From Ecdyonurus torrentis (Eukaryota > Arthropoda > Insecta > Ephemeroptera > Heptageniidae), in NCBI GenBank assembly GCA_949318235.1, contig OX439133.1:17578099-17642098 (forward strand): a DNA stretch of 64,000 bases, given 5' to 3'. This document shows, piece by piece, positions 37,907 through 49,470 of this stretch. How positions within the stretch are numbered: position 1 is the first letter of the stretch; every line of letters starts with the position of its first letter. A program made the position numbers and the translations under genes. The notes below the pieces were generated by a model. The model was not told the DNA's origin and ran no database searches. It saw only the letters and a program-made list of their open reading frames with translations.

Positions 37907-38911
37907 TGGGCTTTACGGAAAGTAAACATATAGATGGCGCAAACTTTTGCCGCTTTTTTTTGTGCCGCGTAGTTTAAATGGGTAAGGCAGAAATAAGGCT
38001 ATTGGGGTGACTATAAAGATCTAAAAAACATATCAGAATCATCACTGAAGACGCATAATAATTTATTGAAGGTATTTCACGCCAGAAAACATCAAATTAC
38101 GAGGAAAAACGTGCATTAAATTGAAAATATACGTCTTAAAATTTGTTTCGTCACTGAATACTTTGGCGCAATTTTATCCATGGCGCGTGACTTAAATAGT
38201 GAGAAAGAAAACAGTCCAGAAGGGTTTATTTAGCTACACTCAAACATATTAGTGTACTAAACTAAAGAAACAGACACTGAAATGTATTTATCAACGTAAA
38301 ATAAAAACATTTAAGATGAATTTTAGGTGTAATATTATGATTATTGCTGCACAGCTATCTGTTTGATCAAATGCCTCTCTAAATGGCCGATAGATGGTTG
38401 TAGCTTCTACTTTATTACTGCCACCTATCGGCCATTTAGAGAAGCACGACCGTCTCGGCAAACCGATAGCTGTGCAGCAATAATCATAATATTACACCTA
38501 AAATTCATCTTAAATGTTTTTATTACTTTGATAAATACATTTCAGTGTCTGTTTCTTTAGTTTGTTACACTAATATGTTTGAGTGTAGCTAAATAAACCC
38601 TTCTGGACTGTTTTCTTTCTCACTATTTAAGTCACGCGCCATGGATAAAATTGCGCCAAAGTATTCAGTGACGATACAAATTTTAAGACGTATAATTTCA
38701 ATTTACTGCACGTTTTCCTCGTAATTTGATGTTTTCTTGCGTGAAATACCTTCAATAAATTATCTAGCGTCTTTAGCGATGATTTTGACATGTCTTTGGG
38801 GTCTTTAGTCGTCCCATTAGCCTTATTTCTGCATTTGTCATTCAAAATACGCGGCACCAAAAAAGGCGGAAAAAAGTAGTACTATCAAATGTTTAGTTTC
38901 CGTAAAGCCCA
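37907..38911. repeat. 1.0-kb palindrome with ~480-bp arms
   Basis: The tips TGGGCTTTACGGAAA and TTTCCGTAAAGCCCA are complements. The arms pair nearly throughout, with landmarks CAGAAATAAGGCTA, TTTATTGAAGGTATTTCACG, CCATGGCGCGTGACTTAAAT, CAGTCCAGAAGGGTTTATTT and TGCTGCACAGCTATC mirrored on the other side. The loop is only about 30 bp near 38400. ATG directly flanks both ends and might be a 3-bp target duplication. The 77-codon minus-strand frame in the right arm is not preserved in the left arm. It is a foldback transposon or a palindromic duplication. Confidence 0.9.
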
Positions 38912-38914
38912 ATG

Positions 38915-39170
38915 GTGAACCGTCCCGAGATTCTCTCTATTGCGTGATGTAGGGTCACTGCTGCCTACATCAGGACGATCAGAGACATGCATACACACCT
39001 CTCCTACCGATGACTCATGACACAATAGCACACGCATCAACCTCATATGCAAAGATCACAAGTGCACTCCGCCAGCATACACGGTCTTGTAAAAGCCGCA
39101 CAGCCTGGGAGTCGAACCAGTGACCCTTCGCACACGAAGCAGACACGCTACCACTGCGCCACGGCCTCGG
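38915..39170 (-). mobile_element. tRNA-derived SINE, minus strand
   Basis: Read on the minus strand, the head is CCGAGGCCGTGGCGCAGTGG followed by TAGCGTG. It contains an A box (TGGCGCAGTGG, 39150-39160) and a perfect B box (GGTTCGACTCC, 39108-39118) at tRNA-like spacing of about 40 bp. These are RNA polymerase III internal promoter elements. A body of about 190 bp follows and abuts the palindrome at 38911. No poly-A tail is visible at that junction, so the 3' end may have been cut by the palindrome. Confidence 0.85.
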
Positions 39171-39902
39171 ATACAGTGGTATGTACTCTTATGTACAGTG
39201 GACCTAAAATAAAAGATTACCATTCTAAATTGGTCAATTTTTGAGCGCCACAAAATATTCTGAGTACTCGGTTGAGAGATCTTGTCTTTTTATGTAAATA
39301 ATTTTGAAATGTTTTACACGAAGTTTGGAAAATAAAGACGAAGAAGACTGATCAGGTAGATCAGCTCGAGCAGCTTCTCTAGCAAGCCAAACAAAATCCT
39401 CATGCTGCTCGTCCACTACCTTCACTTGCTTGACTAAACCTGCCTCTTTTTCTGCAATTTTCTTAGTTTCTTTTTTTATTTTTTTTTTATTTGATACTTT
39501 ACATTATATTTTATATGCATAGCTTCATTATTTTCTTCTTGTCTAAATAACTATTGATATCATAAAAATGTTTATCATATTTAATTTTTATTATTTTATT
39601 TTGGTTAAAAATATCATTATTACAACAAAAATTTATTTTTTACATGTTTACAAACAAAATTAAAATAATAACATATAAATATTATATATTTAATTATATT
39701 TTATTTGTAAACTTATAAATTAATTAACAACCAAAATAAATGAGTGATTATCATCAAAAATGTTAGTGATTCTTATAGTGATCCGTGACAATAGAATGTA
39801 ATTAGTTGTGTGATTGAGTAGTAATATGCAATTTTAAAAGTAATGAAATAATACAACAATAATAAACATGATCTATTTCGGTGTTTGGATTGACTACGAG
39901 GG

Positions 39903-39923
39903 TGGGGGGGGGGGGGGGGGGGG
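39903..39923. repeat. G-run in a TTAA module
   Basis: About 21 consecutive G, with one preceding T, replace the GGTGACCGA end motif of a TTAA module. It is an expansion of the GGGGG seen in intact ends and a potential G-quadruplex former. Confidence 0.85.
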
Positions 39924-40984
39924 CGCTTTGACTTGGACCGGAAATCGTCAAAAGAGGAACAATATTTTTACAATATTTCCTTTTACATTCTTTATATCTA
40001 GTAAAACAAACACTATAAATTTCAAATCAAATCGAGTAGATTAAAAAAAAAATCTATACAAGTTTTAATGTCATTTTTCATTTTAAAATACTTTCAAATT
40101 TGACAAAGTTACCGCTAAAAATTGTATAATCCACATTTGCATGTAATATGTAAAGTAGAATAACTTAATATTTGATCGTGTCTTCACATGTTTGACGATG
40201 CTAAACTTTTAATCTTAGTATTTTTAAATTGTTAAAATGAGTCATTGTCCTATATCGGCCCATGATATTAAATAATCCAACATGGCGACGATGTTAACAT
40301 GAATGCATACACACAATTGCAATATTATAAAACTGATATTACGTATTTGTATTTTGTCTCTTTCTTCCATTTATATGAAAACCGCAAGCTTGTGACTAAA
40401 GCCATAGACAACATTTGTTCTCATTAATAATTAAATACAAAATGGGATCCACATAACTGATGACAATATTTACCAAAATGTAAATATAGGTCTAAAAGAC
40501 AGTGTGAAAATACCGTAAAGTACGCTATTTGCGTGGTTATTTCTGTTTATGACTTCAGAAAAATATAAAAAATCACTATGAAAATATTGTGCGGGTAGCA
40601 TAAGCATAGTAGATCAGATACGGCGCTTTGAGACAAACTAAAGTTTTATTTATTAAAGTTCCATCAAGTGTTTTGTGATGTAAATGCTTATATTTTTTTC
40701 TTGTATATTTTATTTAATAAAATTAGGAAAATTGTATCAAACTATGAAAACTATGATGATATCATAAAAAGGTTTATAATATGTTTTTGGTATAATTTGA
40801 GTTTTATTAATAAAAAAATATTTAAACAAAAAACATTTTAAAATTTCAAAAAATAATTAAAAAATAATAACATTAAGTACACATAGTTTACAATATTTTT
40901 TACGTAAAATTATAAATTAAATTACTACAGAGGTGTCTTGTAAGAATAAGTTGAATAAGTATATAACTTCTTAACGCGGGAATT

Positions 40985-41312
40985 CAGCTACTGCGGGATT
41001 TGACTAAAAAGTTGTAAAGGAGGAAAAATCTGAAATTTAACACAGTGATAGAATAGGGTAAGATAACTTAAAAAATATAAAAAGTTTGGGGGGTCACCAT
41101 GCTAGATTTTGAATTACGATTTTTTGAAGTTTTAGACCCATAAGAGCCCATGTTAATTTCAATAATTAATTTCTCTCTTATCTGATGGTCACGGGTGCTG
41201 AAATGTTTATCAAGGGTAGCTGTTACCATTAACTTTAAGATTGCATCAAAAAATTAGGAACTTTCCTTTTTAGTTTTCGAGATACAAGCGAACTGAAGAT
41301 AACCCTTAATGT
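40985..41312 (+). repeat. Family R2 copy
   Basis: It runs CAGCTACTGCGGGATTTGAC, TTGTAAAGGAGGAAAAATCTG, GGGGGGTCACCATGCTAGAT, CATAAGAGCCCATGTTAATT, TGGTCACGGGTGCTGAAATG. This copy is closest to 51650-51985 and 52735-53088, which shows the left and right halves of the window share more than family A. Confidence 0.8.
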
Positions 41313-42694
41313 ATTGATGATGTTTTAAAAGTAAATAACTAGTAGCACTGGAAAATGCATTTTACAAATTATGAATAACTGCTTGAAGAAATAAACATAT
41401 TCAACTGCCGCGCGATTTAATAAAGAATTTAAAAGGCGGTATCCACATTACGGCTTATTAAATGCGCATGAAAACCCATACTGGATTAGTGAATAATATT
41501 TTTCAGCATAGAACAAGCTACATATTTAAATATTGTCTTTGCGAAATATACATGTTGGTGTTATTATTATTTTTCTCTCATATTTGACATAGTAATTCAA
41601 CCTATTAACGAAGAAGGTGATAGACTTATAGAGCCGGAACTCGTTAAAAGAAGAATTATATTTTCACAATAATTTTGTGTATAGTGTTTATTTCCACTAT
41701 AATTAGTAATAACTATAATTTTCAAATAAAATCGAGTAAATACTTTGTTCCGAAAATTTTTTATCACAATATTTTTAAATTTGAAAATGTTTCTAAATTG
41801 ACTAAAATTTGCCGCTAAGATTTGAATTCCCACAATTAAATGTTATCTTGAAAGTGGAATAACTAAAATATTTAATTAGTGTTTTCACATGTTTGACGTA
41901 ACTACAATTTAAGTAGCACTTCCCCCTGGTTTATTCATGACTTTTTAGTTTATGAGATATCAGTCGTCACTTCCTTAAAAACAGCATCAATGCTCTCAAA
42001 GATTTCGTACTATTTTTAAACTGTTAAAATAAGTCATATTCCTATAATGGCATTATGTTATTGAGTGATCCAACATGGCGTCGACTTTAACATGAATGCA
42101 TACATTCTATTGAATTGTTTATGACGTCAGAAAGAGATAAAAAATTAACATAAAAATGTCGTGGGGATCGCATTAGTTGAAATTTTCTGATCACAGCTAC
42201 GCCGCTACAGTTGGGTTTTGAGACGAAGTAATGATATTTATGTAAGTCCCATCAAGTGTTTTGTGATGTAAATTGTAGTTTGTTCTTATCTATTTCTTGT
42301 GATCAAAATATAAAAATAAATACTATAACTATGAAAAGTATTGATGATATAATAAAAATATATATTATTTTAATTTTTTTTTTAATTTAAAAATATTATA
42401 TTAAAAAAATAATTTTTAGCGATTTATTAATTGAATTAAAAGTTATAACATATATGGTACATAATTTATAATATTTAATAAATAAATTTATATATTAAAT
42501 TACACATAAATATTTATTGAGAATCAGTTCATTAAATTAAACACCAAACTTAATCGCTCTTACTAATAATTTTCGATGACGGACGAATGGCAATGATAAT
42601 TAACTTGCTTTTGATTAATAAGCGTTTTACTATATAAGAAATAATTTAATGTAATAAAATGATCATTGGCTGTGGAATTTGATTAAGAAGTTCA

Positions 42695-42982
42695 ATAGGG
42701 CGTAAGCGCATGACGTTTTATTTAATACGCTTAGACACATGGAGAACATTGTCCAGCATAGAAGAAAAGCATATTTCTTATTAATTATTATTTATATATA
42801 ATTTTTCTCACATACTAGAGACACTAATTTAACACATTAAAAGCATAAATGCACTAAACAAAATTTCATGTTTTTTGTTTTTTTTTTTTAATTGGCAAAA
42901 TGAGTTATTTTCCTCCATCGACCCAAGTTATTTAGTTTATCCAACATGGCGTCGACTTTAACATTAATTCAAACACCCTATT
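42695..42982 (+). mobile_element. Family A element, subtype D, complete
   Basis: It starts ATAGGGCGTAAGCGCATGACG and ends CAAACACCCTAT. It shares the CATCGACCCAAGTTATTTAG variant with 33.2, 50.7 and 60.55 kb. Its module X is interrupted 200 bp further on by the SINE at 43185. Confidence 0.82.
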
Positions 42983-43184
42983 GTAATGTTTATGACGTAG
43001 GTAAAAATTAGTATGAAAATTTTGTGCTGGCTGCATAAGTTAACATTTACTGATCACTGCTACGGCGCTACAGTTGGGTTTTGAGACAAACTAAAGTTAT
43101 TTATGTAAGTCTCATTAGTTGTTTTGTTATATAAATTGCAGTGGTTTCTTTTGCGAATTTCTTGTAATTAAATTGAATAAAATC

Positions 43185-43572
43185 CAAGGTGTAGTGGTTA
43201 GCGTTGCTGCCTACTGCTCGGGAGATCCACGGTTCGCTTCCCACCTGGGGAGGGCGTGGCTTATCCTGAGAAGTGGTGGCATTTACACTGACTGCACGCG
43301 CTTTGGAGCATTCGGGAGATACTGTTCAGGTAACTGACCAGTATCGGCTGTCTTCTCCAAGGTTTCTATGGTTCCCTTGGACGGGTAGGTAAATACCGAG
43401 ACAGTTCCCATTAGGCCACAGCCGCCAAACCTTCCCTTCAACCCTTCATCCTACCTCCTATCTCCCCCGTACTCGAATGCTATAGCATTCTGAGGAAATT
43501 GACAATTCCATAAATAACCTTCAACAAGTGCATTCAGTGCATCTTGATTGTAAGGAGAATGGAAGTATCGTG

Positions 43573-43612
<40 letters not shown>
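43185..43612 (+). mobile_element. tRNA-derived SINE with poly-A tail, full length
   Basis: The head carries an A box (TAGTGGTTAGCG, 43192-43203) and a B box (GGTTCGCTTCC, 43231-43241) at tRNA spacing, then a GC-richer body of about 330 bp with TTTCTATGGTTCCCTTGG, and a 38-base A tail (43575-43612). It interrupts module X of a subtype D unit. The sister units at 27.1, 33.2, 50.7 and 60.6 kb lack it, which marks a later insertion. The short frame across it is not a gene. Confidence 0.9.
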
Positions 43613-43614
<2 letters not shown>

Positions 43615-43947
43615 ATAAAAACTTATAATGATAACTTAAAAATGTTTATTATATTTATTTTGTACTATTTAAATTATAATAAATTTTTTTATTAATTTAT
43701 TAAAATACATTTATAACGATTTAAAAAATAATTTTAATTTTATAAGTTATAGTACATAGTAAATAAGTTTTTATAAGTAAATTTATAAATTAAATTAAAA
43801 TATACTGTACAGCGTATGTAAATCAAAGTAACTTCCTTGCCTCGGCGCCTAGGCCCTTTCTGTATATCTTGGAGAACGAATGATATTTAATATATGTGGT
43901 AGATAATAAATGGTACTAAATCAAGTAAATTATGGCAGTTAAAAAAG

Positions 43948-44316
43948 ATGCAGATCAGAATATTAAAAGTCTTGAAAAAAGGATCAAGAGTAAGTAGTGA
44001 TATGGATTATTTTAAATATTTTAATATATTACCAATTGAGGAGACTTTTACATGTGTTTTCATATGTACAAATTATTTTGAAAATGTGCATGGTATACCT
44101 AGAACCCATATATATAATACAAGAATTGCAGGAACAAATCCCTTGTTTGTACCTAAAATTATAAATAGATTCACTGAAAGATCAAAAAAATACTTGTTGC
44201 CAAAATTGTGGAATGAAATTCCATCTAATTTAAAGAATTTCAGTAATAAATATAATATGAAAAAAAAAAAACATCAAAAAACATTTTTTGGAAAAATTAT
44301 AAATATTTTTTCTTAA
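43948..44316 (+). pseudogene. Non-LTR retrotransposon reverse transcriptase, C-terminal remnant
   Basis: The frame encodes the end of a LINE ORF2 protein. The stretch YNTRIAGTNPLFVPKIINRF followed by SKKYLLPKLWNEIPSNLKNF matches the conserved tail of many non-LTR reverse transcriptases: a YNTR block, a VP-x-x-x-T/R block, then GPKLWN-x-LP. Everything upstream, including the polymerase YADD motif, is missing, as expected of 5' truncation during target-primed reverse transcription. The first Met is arbitrary because the true frame was cut off. An A-run within the frame gives KKKK and may have drifted. The 3' untranslated part and tail are described in the next entry. It cannot be active. Confidence 0.85.
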
Positions 44317-44575
44317 GTTTAGTCTTGTTTGTTTTGTTTTGTTGTGTTTCTATTAGCAGGAAAAATAATAGATATTTGCTTTTTTTTTGTGTGTGTGTTA
44401 TTTTCAATTTTTTTTCTCTCTTTATTTTCTTTATTCATTGTGTAAAATAAATAATATCAAAAAAGAAGACATTTTAATACCTATATATATGTTGAACCGA
44501 CCGATAAGGCTTTGCCTTGGTTGGATTGTTGTAATATTGTTTCAAAAAAAAAAAAAAAAGAAAAAAAAAAGAAAG
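44317..44575 (+). mobile_element. 3' untranslated end of the truncated LINE
   Basis: After the stop comes a GT-rich stretch, then GACCGATAAGGCTTTGCCTT, a small hairpin of the kind found at LINE 3' ends and used by the reverse transcriptase to recognise its RNA, then TTGTAATATTGTTTC and an A-rich tail with G interruptions (44545-44575). Confidence 0.75.
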
Positions 44576-45524
44576 TGCTGAACATAATACGTGATAAACA
44601 ATTTCTTAGAAAATTCATTATGTAGCCGGTGACTGATTTGATTTGGAACGGAAATCATTAAAACAGGAACTATATTATCACAATATTCTTTTTACATTAT
44701 TTCAAGCAAAAAAAAAAAAAAAAAAAAAAAAAAATAGGGAATAGTATTTTTAAATTGGTAAAATGAGGCATATACCTATATGCCTATTCCTTTGTTATTG
44801 AGTGATCCAACATGGCGTCGACTGTAAAATATGTGCATGCACCTTACTGTATTATTTATGACGTCAGAAACAGGTAGAAATTTGTATAAAAATGTTGTGC
44901 GGGTTGTTAAAGTCAAAATTTTCTGATCACTGCTGATCACTACAGTTGGGTTTTGAGACAGACTATGTTATTTATGTTAGTGCAAACAAGTGTTTTGTGA
45001 TTTAAATAGTGATTTTATCTTGTCTATGACTTTCAATCAAGGTAGAGTCATTTAAAACGTAACTGTAAAAACTATTGATGATATAAAAGAAAAGTTGATA
45101 ATTTTTATGTTTTACTTTTTTAGTTTCAATAAAAATATATTATCAATTTATTAATATTAAATTTATAATAATTTGAAAAATAATTAAAAATAACAACAAT
45201 TAGTATATAGTTTATATTATTTTAAATGTAATTTTATAAGTTAAATTAAAACAAATATTGGTAATATAACAAATAAATGTTAATTTATGCCATCTTATAT
45301 GTTTGACAACTGAATTTAAAACGTTCGAATGGTAATACGTAGATTTATAATTGAGAGAGAAGTCTCAAAGGTAATGAATGATATTGAAGTTATCCTAGAA
45401 TGATAATCAAACAGCTACTGCGGGATTTGATTAAAGAGTTTAATATGGTGAAGTCGCATGTCTTATTATTAAATTAGCTTGGACAACATACTGGATCAAT
45501 GTATAACTTAGTTTAGCATAATTT

Positions 45525-45810
45525 CTTCAGTCCAAGAGTTTCTTTTTTTTTTCTTTTTAATTATTTTATTTTCGTACATTTTAACTACGTTAGTGTGCGG
45601 CTCTCAGTATGACAAAAATATGCTATTTTTGTCAAAAAGGTTTTCTTGCTGTTACAGACCCCTACCCACTCTAGAATGCTCAAAATAGCGTAAATTCAGG
45701 GACGTTTTCTACCCTAAGTTTTGTATTTTTATCTCGCTTTTGTTCTATTTTTTCTTTCTATTTATCATTGAATTATCTGATGTCCAGTGTATTGTATACT
45801 GGGACTGAAG
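45525..45810. mobile_element. MITE with CTTCAGTCC ends, copy 1
   Basis: CTTCAGTCC and GGACTGAAG bound 286 bp placed inside a family A copy between TTTAGCATA and GAACAAACTACG. The content (TGACAAAAATATGC, TTTTGTCAAAAAGGTTTTCTT, CATTGAATTATCTGATGTCC) is non-coding. An almost identical copy lies at the same relative position at 54517. The sister unit at 29.94 kb is uninterrupted. Confidence 0.88.
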
Positions 45811-46712
45811 TGGGAAGAACAAACTACGTTGTTGGCTATTATCTTTGTGAAATAGTTTATTATTATTATTGTCACATACTTGAGATATTAATTCAACCTG
45901 TGATCTTAGTATTTATAAATTAGCAAAATGTGCCATTGTCCTATATCGGTCCATGTTATTGAGTGATCCAACATGAAGTCAAATTTAACATGAATGCATA
46001 CACATTATTGCAATGTTGTTTAACAATTATTATTTGTATTTTGTCTGGCATTTTCTTCCTTATATGACACCAAAACCACAAGCTTGTTTCGTCTGCCATG
46101 AATGTAAATATGGCCCCACAAGAGAGTGAAAATACTGTTAAGTATATGTACTATGACTATTCTGGTTTATGACGTCAGAAACTGGCAAATATTAGAATGA
46201 AATTGTTGCGAGGGCTGCATAAGCCGCAATTTTCCGATCACAACTATGGGTTTTCAGACAAACTAATTTTATTTATGTAAGTCTTATTAAGTGTTTTGTA
46301 ATGTAAATTGCAGTGTTTTCTTCTGGTCTATGCCTCTATTTAAGTAAGAGTAATTTAAAACCTAACTATGGAAACTATTGATGTCATAAAAATATTTGTT
46401 TTATTTCTTTTGTTTTATAAATTTTAATAAAAAATATTATTGAATTAAAAAAGTACATTTTTAAAAATTTTAAAAACAATTTAAAAATAATAATAAAGTA
46501 AAGATAGTTCATAATATATTATAATTAAATAAATTAATTAAATTACAATAATCTGAAGCTCAGATTAATTAAATTTTTAAATAAGCATTCAATGATTTCC
46601 ATTACTTGTGGTGTTGAATGAAGATAATTAGTTTGCGGTTGAAAAATAAGCGTTATCAAGTAACGAAACAATTCAACAATTAGAAATAATCCACTGCGGT
46701 AGAAATAGAAAA

Positions 46713-47090
46713 ATGAAGAGGGTAACCGACTGAACTAGGACCGAAAATTGTTAGGTGGAACTATATCCTCACAATATATTTTTTTACATGCTTTCTCTCC
46801 AGCAACTCAAACATTACAATATTCAAATGAAATCGAGTAGATTAAAAAAAAAATCAAATGTTCTGAAAAAAGTTTCAAATTTTATTTTTCATTTTAGATA
46901 AGTTTCGAATTGAAATTTTCACATTTTACTGTAGTCATTAAAATGGAATAATATTAATATTTGATCGTGTTTTCACATGTTTTATGTAACTAAACTACTA
47001 TTTTCCTTTTCTTCTAAATTGCTTTGAATTAATTTTATAATTTGCGAGCGTCTAGTTTGCAAGATATCAGTCAGTCACCTACTACCTTAA
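46713..47090 (+). mobile_element. TTAA module, copy between subtypes E and A
   Basis: It runs from GAGGGTAACCGACTGAACTA to CAGTCAGTCACCTACTACCTTAA. Over its length it is the closest relative of 30945-31300, including the TACTACC end variant. Confidence 0.8.
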
Positions 47091-48427
47091 GTAGTTTACT
47101 AGGACGTATCCGCTTGTCATTTTATTAAATGCACTTGGAGACAATACAGGAGTAATAAGTAACATTGTTTAGTATAGAAAAACCAAAACTACGTTTTTTG
47201 CTTGTAACTTCGCTTAATCGTGTTTTATTATTAATATTTTTCTCACATATAATTGGGATACCATTTGCACCTATTAAAAGCATTAATGCTCTCAAAAATA
47301 TTGCTTACTTTTTTAAATTAGCCGAATGAGTCATATTGCTATTATGGCATATGTTACTGAGTGATCCAACATGGCGTCGACTTTAAGCTAAATGCATGCA
47401 CCCTATTGTATTGTTTATGACGTCAGAAACAGGCAAAAATTAGCATAAAAATTTCTTGCCAGTTGCATAAGTTGAAATTTTCTGATCATTACTGCGGAAT
47501 CACAGTTGGGCTTTGCGACAAACTAATGTTATTTAATGTAAGTCTCATCAAGTGTTTAGTGATGTAAATTCTATTATTTTCTTCTTGTCTATGATTTCAA
47601 ATTAAATAAAAATTATTAAGAGCTAAACTAAGAAAACTATCAATGACATCATAAAAATGTTTATCATATTTATTTTGTTACATTTTATTTTTTAATTTTT
47701 TCTTAATAAAAATCATTTTAATAAATTTAAAAAATAAATTAAAAATAATATCATATATATAAATTATTATATTTTATATGTAAATTTATAAATTAAATAA
47801 CAACCAACATTGATGAATAAACTGATTTACGTCTCTCATTACGTTCAAGATGTATTGTGACGATCGAAAGTAATTGGTTTGCGTTAAAGTAATATGTGAT
47901 TAAAACGCTTTGAAGTAATCAAACTTTTAAAATTGTAAAAATGAGTTAATAACCTAGAACGGCTAATATTGTTGAGTAAGCCAACATGACGTCGACGTTA
48001 ACATGAATGCATACATCCTATTGCAATATTATTAAATAATTATTATTTATATTTTGTCTGGCATTGTCTTCCTTTTTTGACACCTAAACCGCAAACTTGT
48101 GTCTAAAGCCATAGACATCATTTGTTCTCATTAATATTTAAACACAAAATTTGATCTACAAAACTGATGACATTTTAACAAGAATGTTAATTTTGCCCTT
48201 CAAGAGAGTGAAAATACTGTAAATCATGCTAATTACTTGAGTATTCCTGTTTATGACGTCAGAAACAGGTAAAATTAGTATGACAATGTTGGGCGGGTTG
48301 CAAATATCGAAATTTTCTGATCACTGCTACGGCGCTACATTTGATTTTTGAGACAAAACAAAGTTTTTATGTCTCGTTAAGTTTTAGGTGATAAATTCTG
48401 TTAGTTTATTCTGGTGTATTTCTTGTT

Positions 48428-48812
48428 ATGCGTGTCTGACTCGTCTGCGAGGGAACAAAGGTTCGATTCCCGGGTGTGCCAAGTTTTTTCACAAAAAATT
48501 CCAGCCATCGGGAATCCACAGTGCAATCGGGTGGTAATGAATATCTCAGGGAATCCAATGCCGGCCTTCCTGACCGAAGTTTCCATGGTTTCCTCGGTAC
48601 GTAAAGGTGAATGCCGGGAAGGATTTGCCAGGCCATGACCGACCCGCCATGGAAGAACCCGCGAATCTTATGATAGGGTGTCGTAAGTCTCGGGAGTGAA
48701 AATTCAGTATAAATGCATTGTAAATATGTAAATAACTAGCATAAGTTGTATTTTGCTTAAAGGTTTAATAGAAAAAAAAACAATAAAAAAACAACAAAAA
48801 ACAAAAAAACAA
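48428..48812 (+). mobile_element. tRNA-derived SINE, 5'-truncated
   Basis: A perfect B box (GGTTCGATTCCCGGG, from 48460) is followed by a body with CGGCCTTCCTGACCGAAG, TTTCCATGGTTTCCTCGG and GGTGAATGCCGGGAAGGA, ending in an A-rich tail with C and T interruptions. The A box is missing, so the copy starts inside the tRNA-like head. Matching units at 24.99 and 32.55 kb lack it. The overlapping 61-76-codon frames on both strands are read-through of the GC-richer body. Confidence 0.85.
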
Positions 48813-49140
48813 TTGAAATAATTATAAAAATATTTATTTTGTATTTTTTTAAGTTTATTAAAAATAACTACTTGTTTAATGTGAATGTAATTTTAACAAT
48901 TAAAAAAATTATTTAAAACACATTAACATTTAGTATATTTATACACATTATTTATTATATTTTATACATCAATTTATAAATTAAATTACAACAATGAATG
49001 ATTATGATAAATAAATTATCAATTTGAAATGAATTCTTCTGGGTGTGAGACGATCGTATAGAAAATAATGTAAGGCAATATTAAAATTGCATAGTACTAC
49101 GTAATATCAACAATCAACTGCTGCGGGATTTGATTAACGG

Positions 49141-49470
49141 GTAAAAAAAGGTGTATCCGCATGATGTTTTATTAACTGCGCTTGGAGACCATATTGGATT
49201 AATGAATGACTTTGTTCAGCATTGAACAAACTACGTTTGTGAATATTTTCTTTGCGAAATAAACATTTTGTTGATATTGTTATGATTTGTCTCACATAGT
49301 TGAGATAATAATTTGACGAGGCAGTATTTCTGGTACTTGGTGTGAGATCACGTCTAGAATATATGCATTTAGACTTTTTCTCATCACCTGTTGGATAATT
49401 TACATGTTGTTTTTTATGTATAATATCAAAACCCAATAAAGACCTATACTTATTAAATATAAACATATTA
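49141..49470 (+). mobile_element. Family A 5' half joined to retroelement-like tail, copy 2
   Basis: It has the same chimeric junction as at 25.44 kb (TTTGACGAGGCAGTATTTCTGG, GGTGTGAGATCACGTCTAG, CCCAATAAAGACC). The long T-run of copy 1 is short here. The shared junction shows the two 4-kb surroundings descend from one ancestor. Confidence 0.7.

Noticed and set aside
38627..38860. 77-codon minus-strand frame with Lys/Ser-rich sequence
   Set aside because: It lies in one arm of the palindrome and the mirrored arm has stops at equivalent positions.
39108..39161. A functional tRNA gene from the A and B boxes
   Set aside because: The boxes are spaced as in tRNA, but the sequence does not fold into a full cloverleaf by eye and continues into a SINE body; called a SINE instead.
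43119..43337. 72-codon frame
   Set aside because: It starts in module X and runs into the SINE head; chance read-through.
48401..48638. Three overlapping frames of 61-76 codons on both strands
   Set aside because: They lie on a tRNA-derived SINE body, whose higher GC reduces stop codons; no protein family is recognised.
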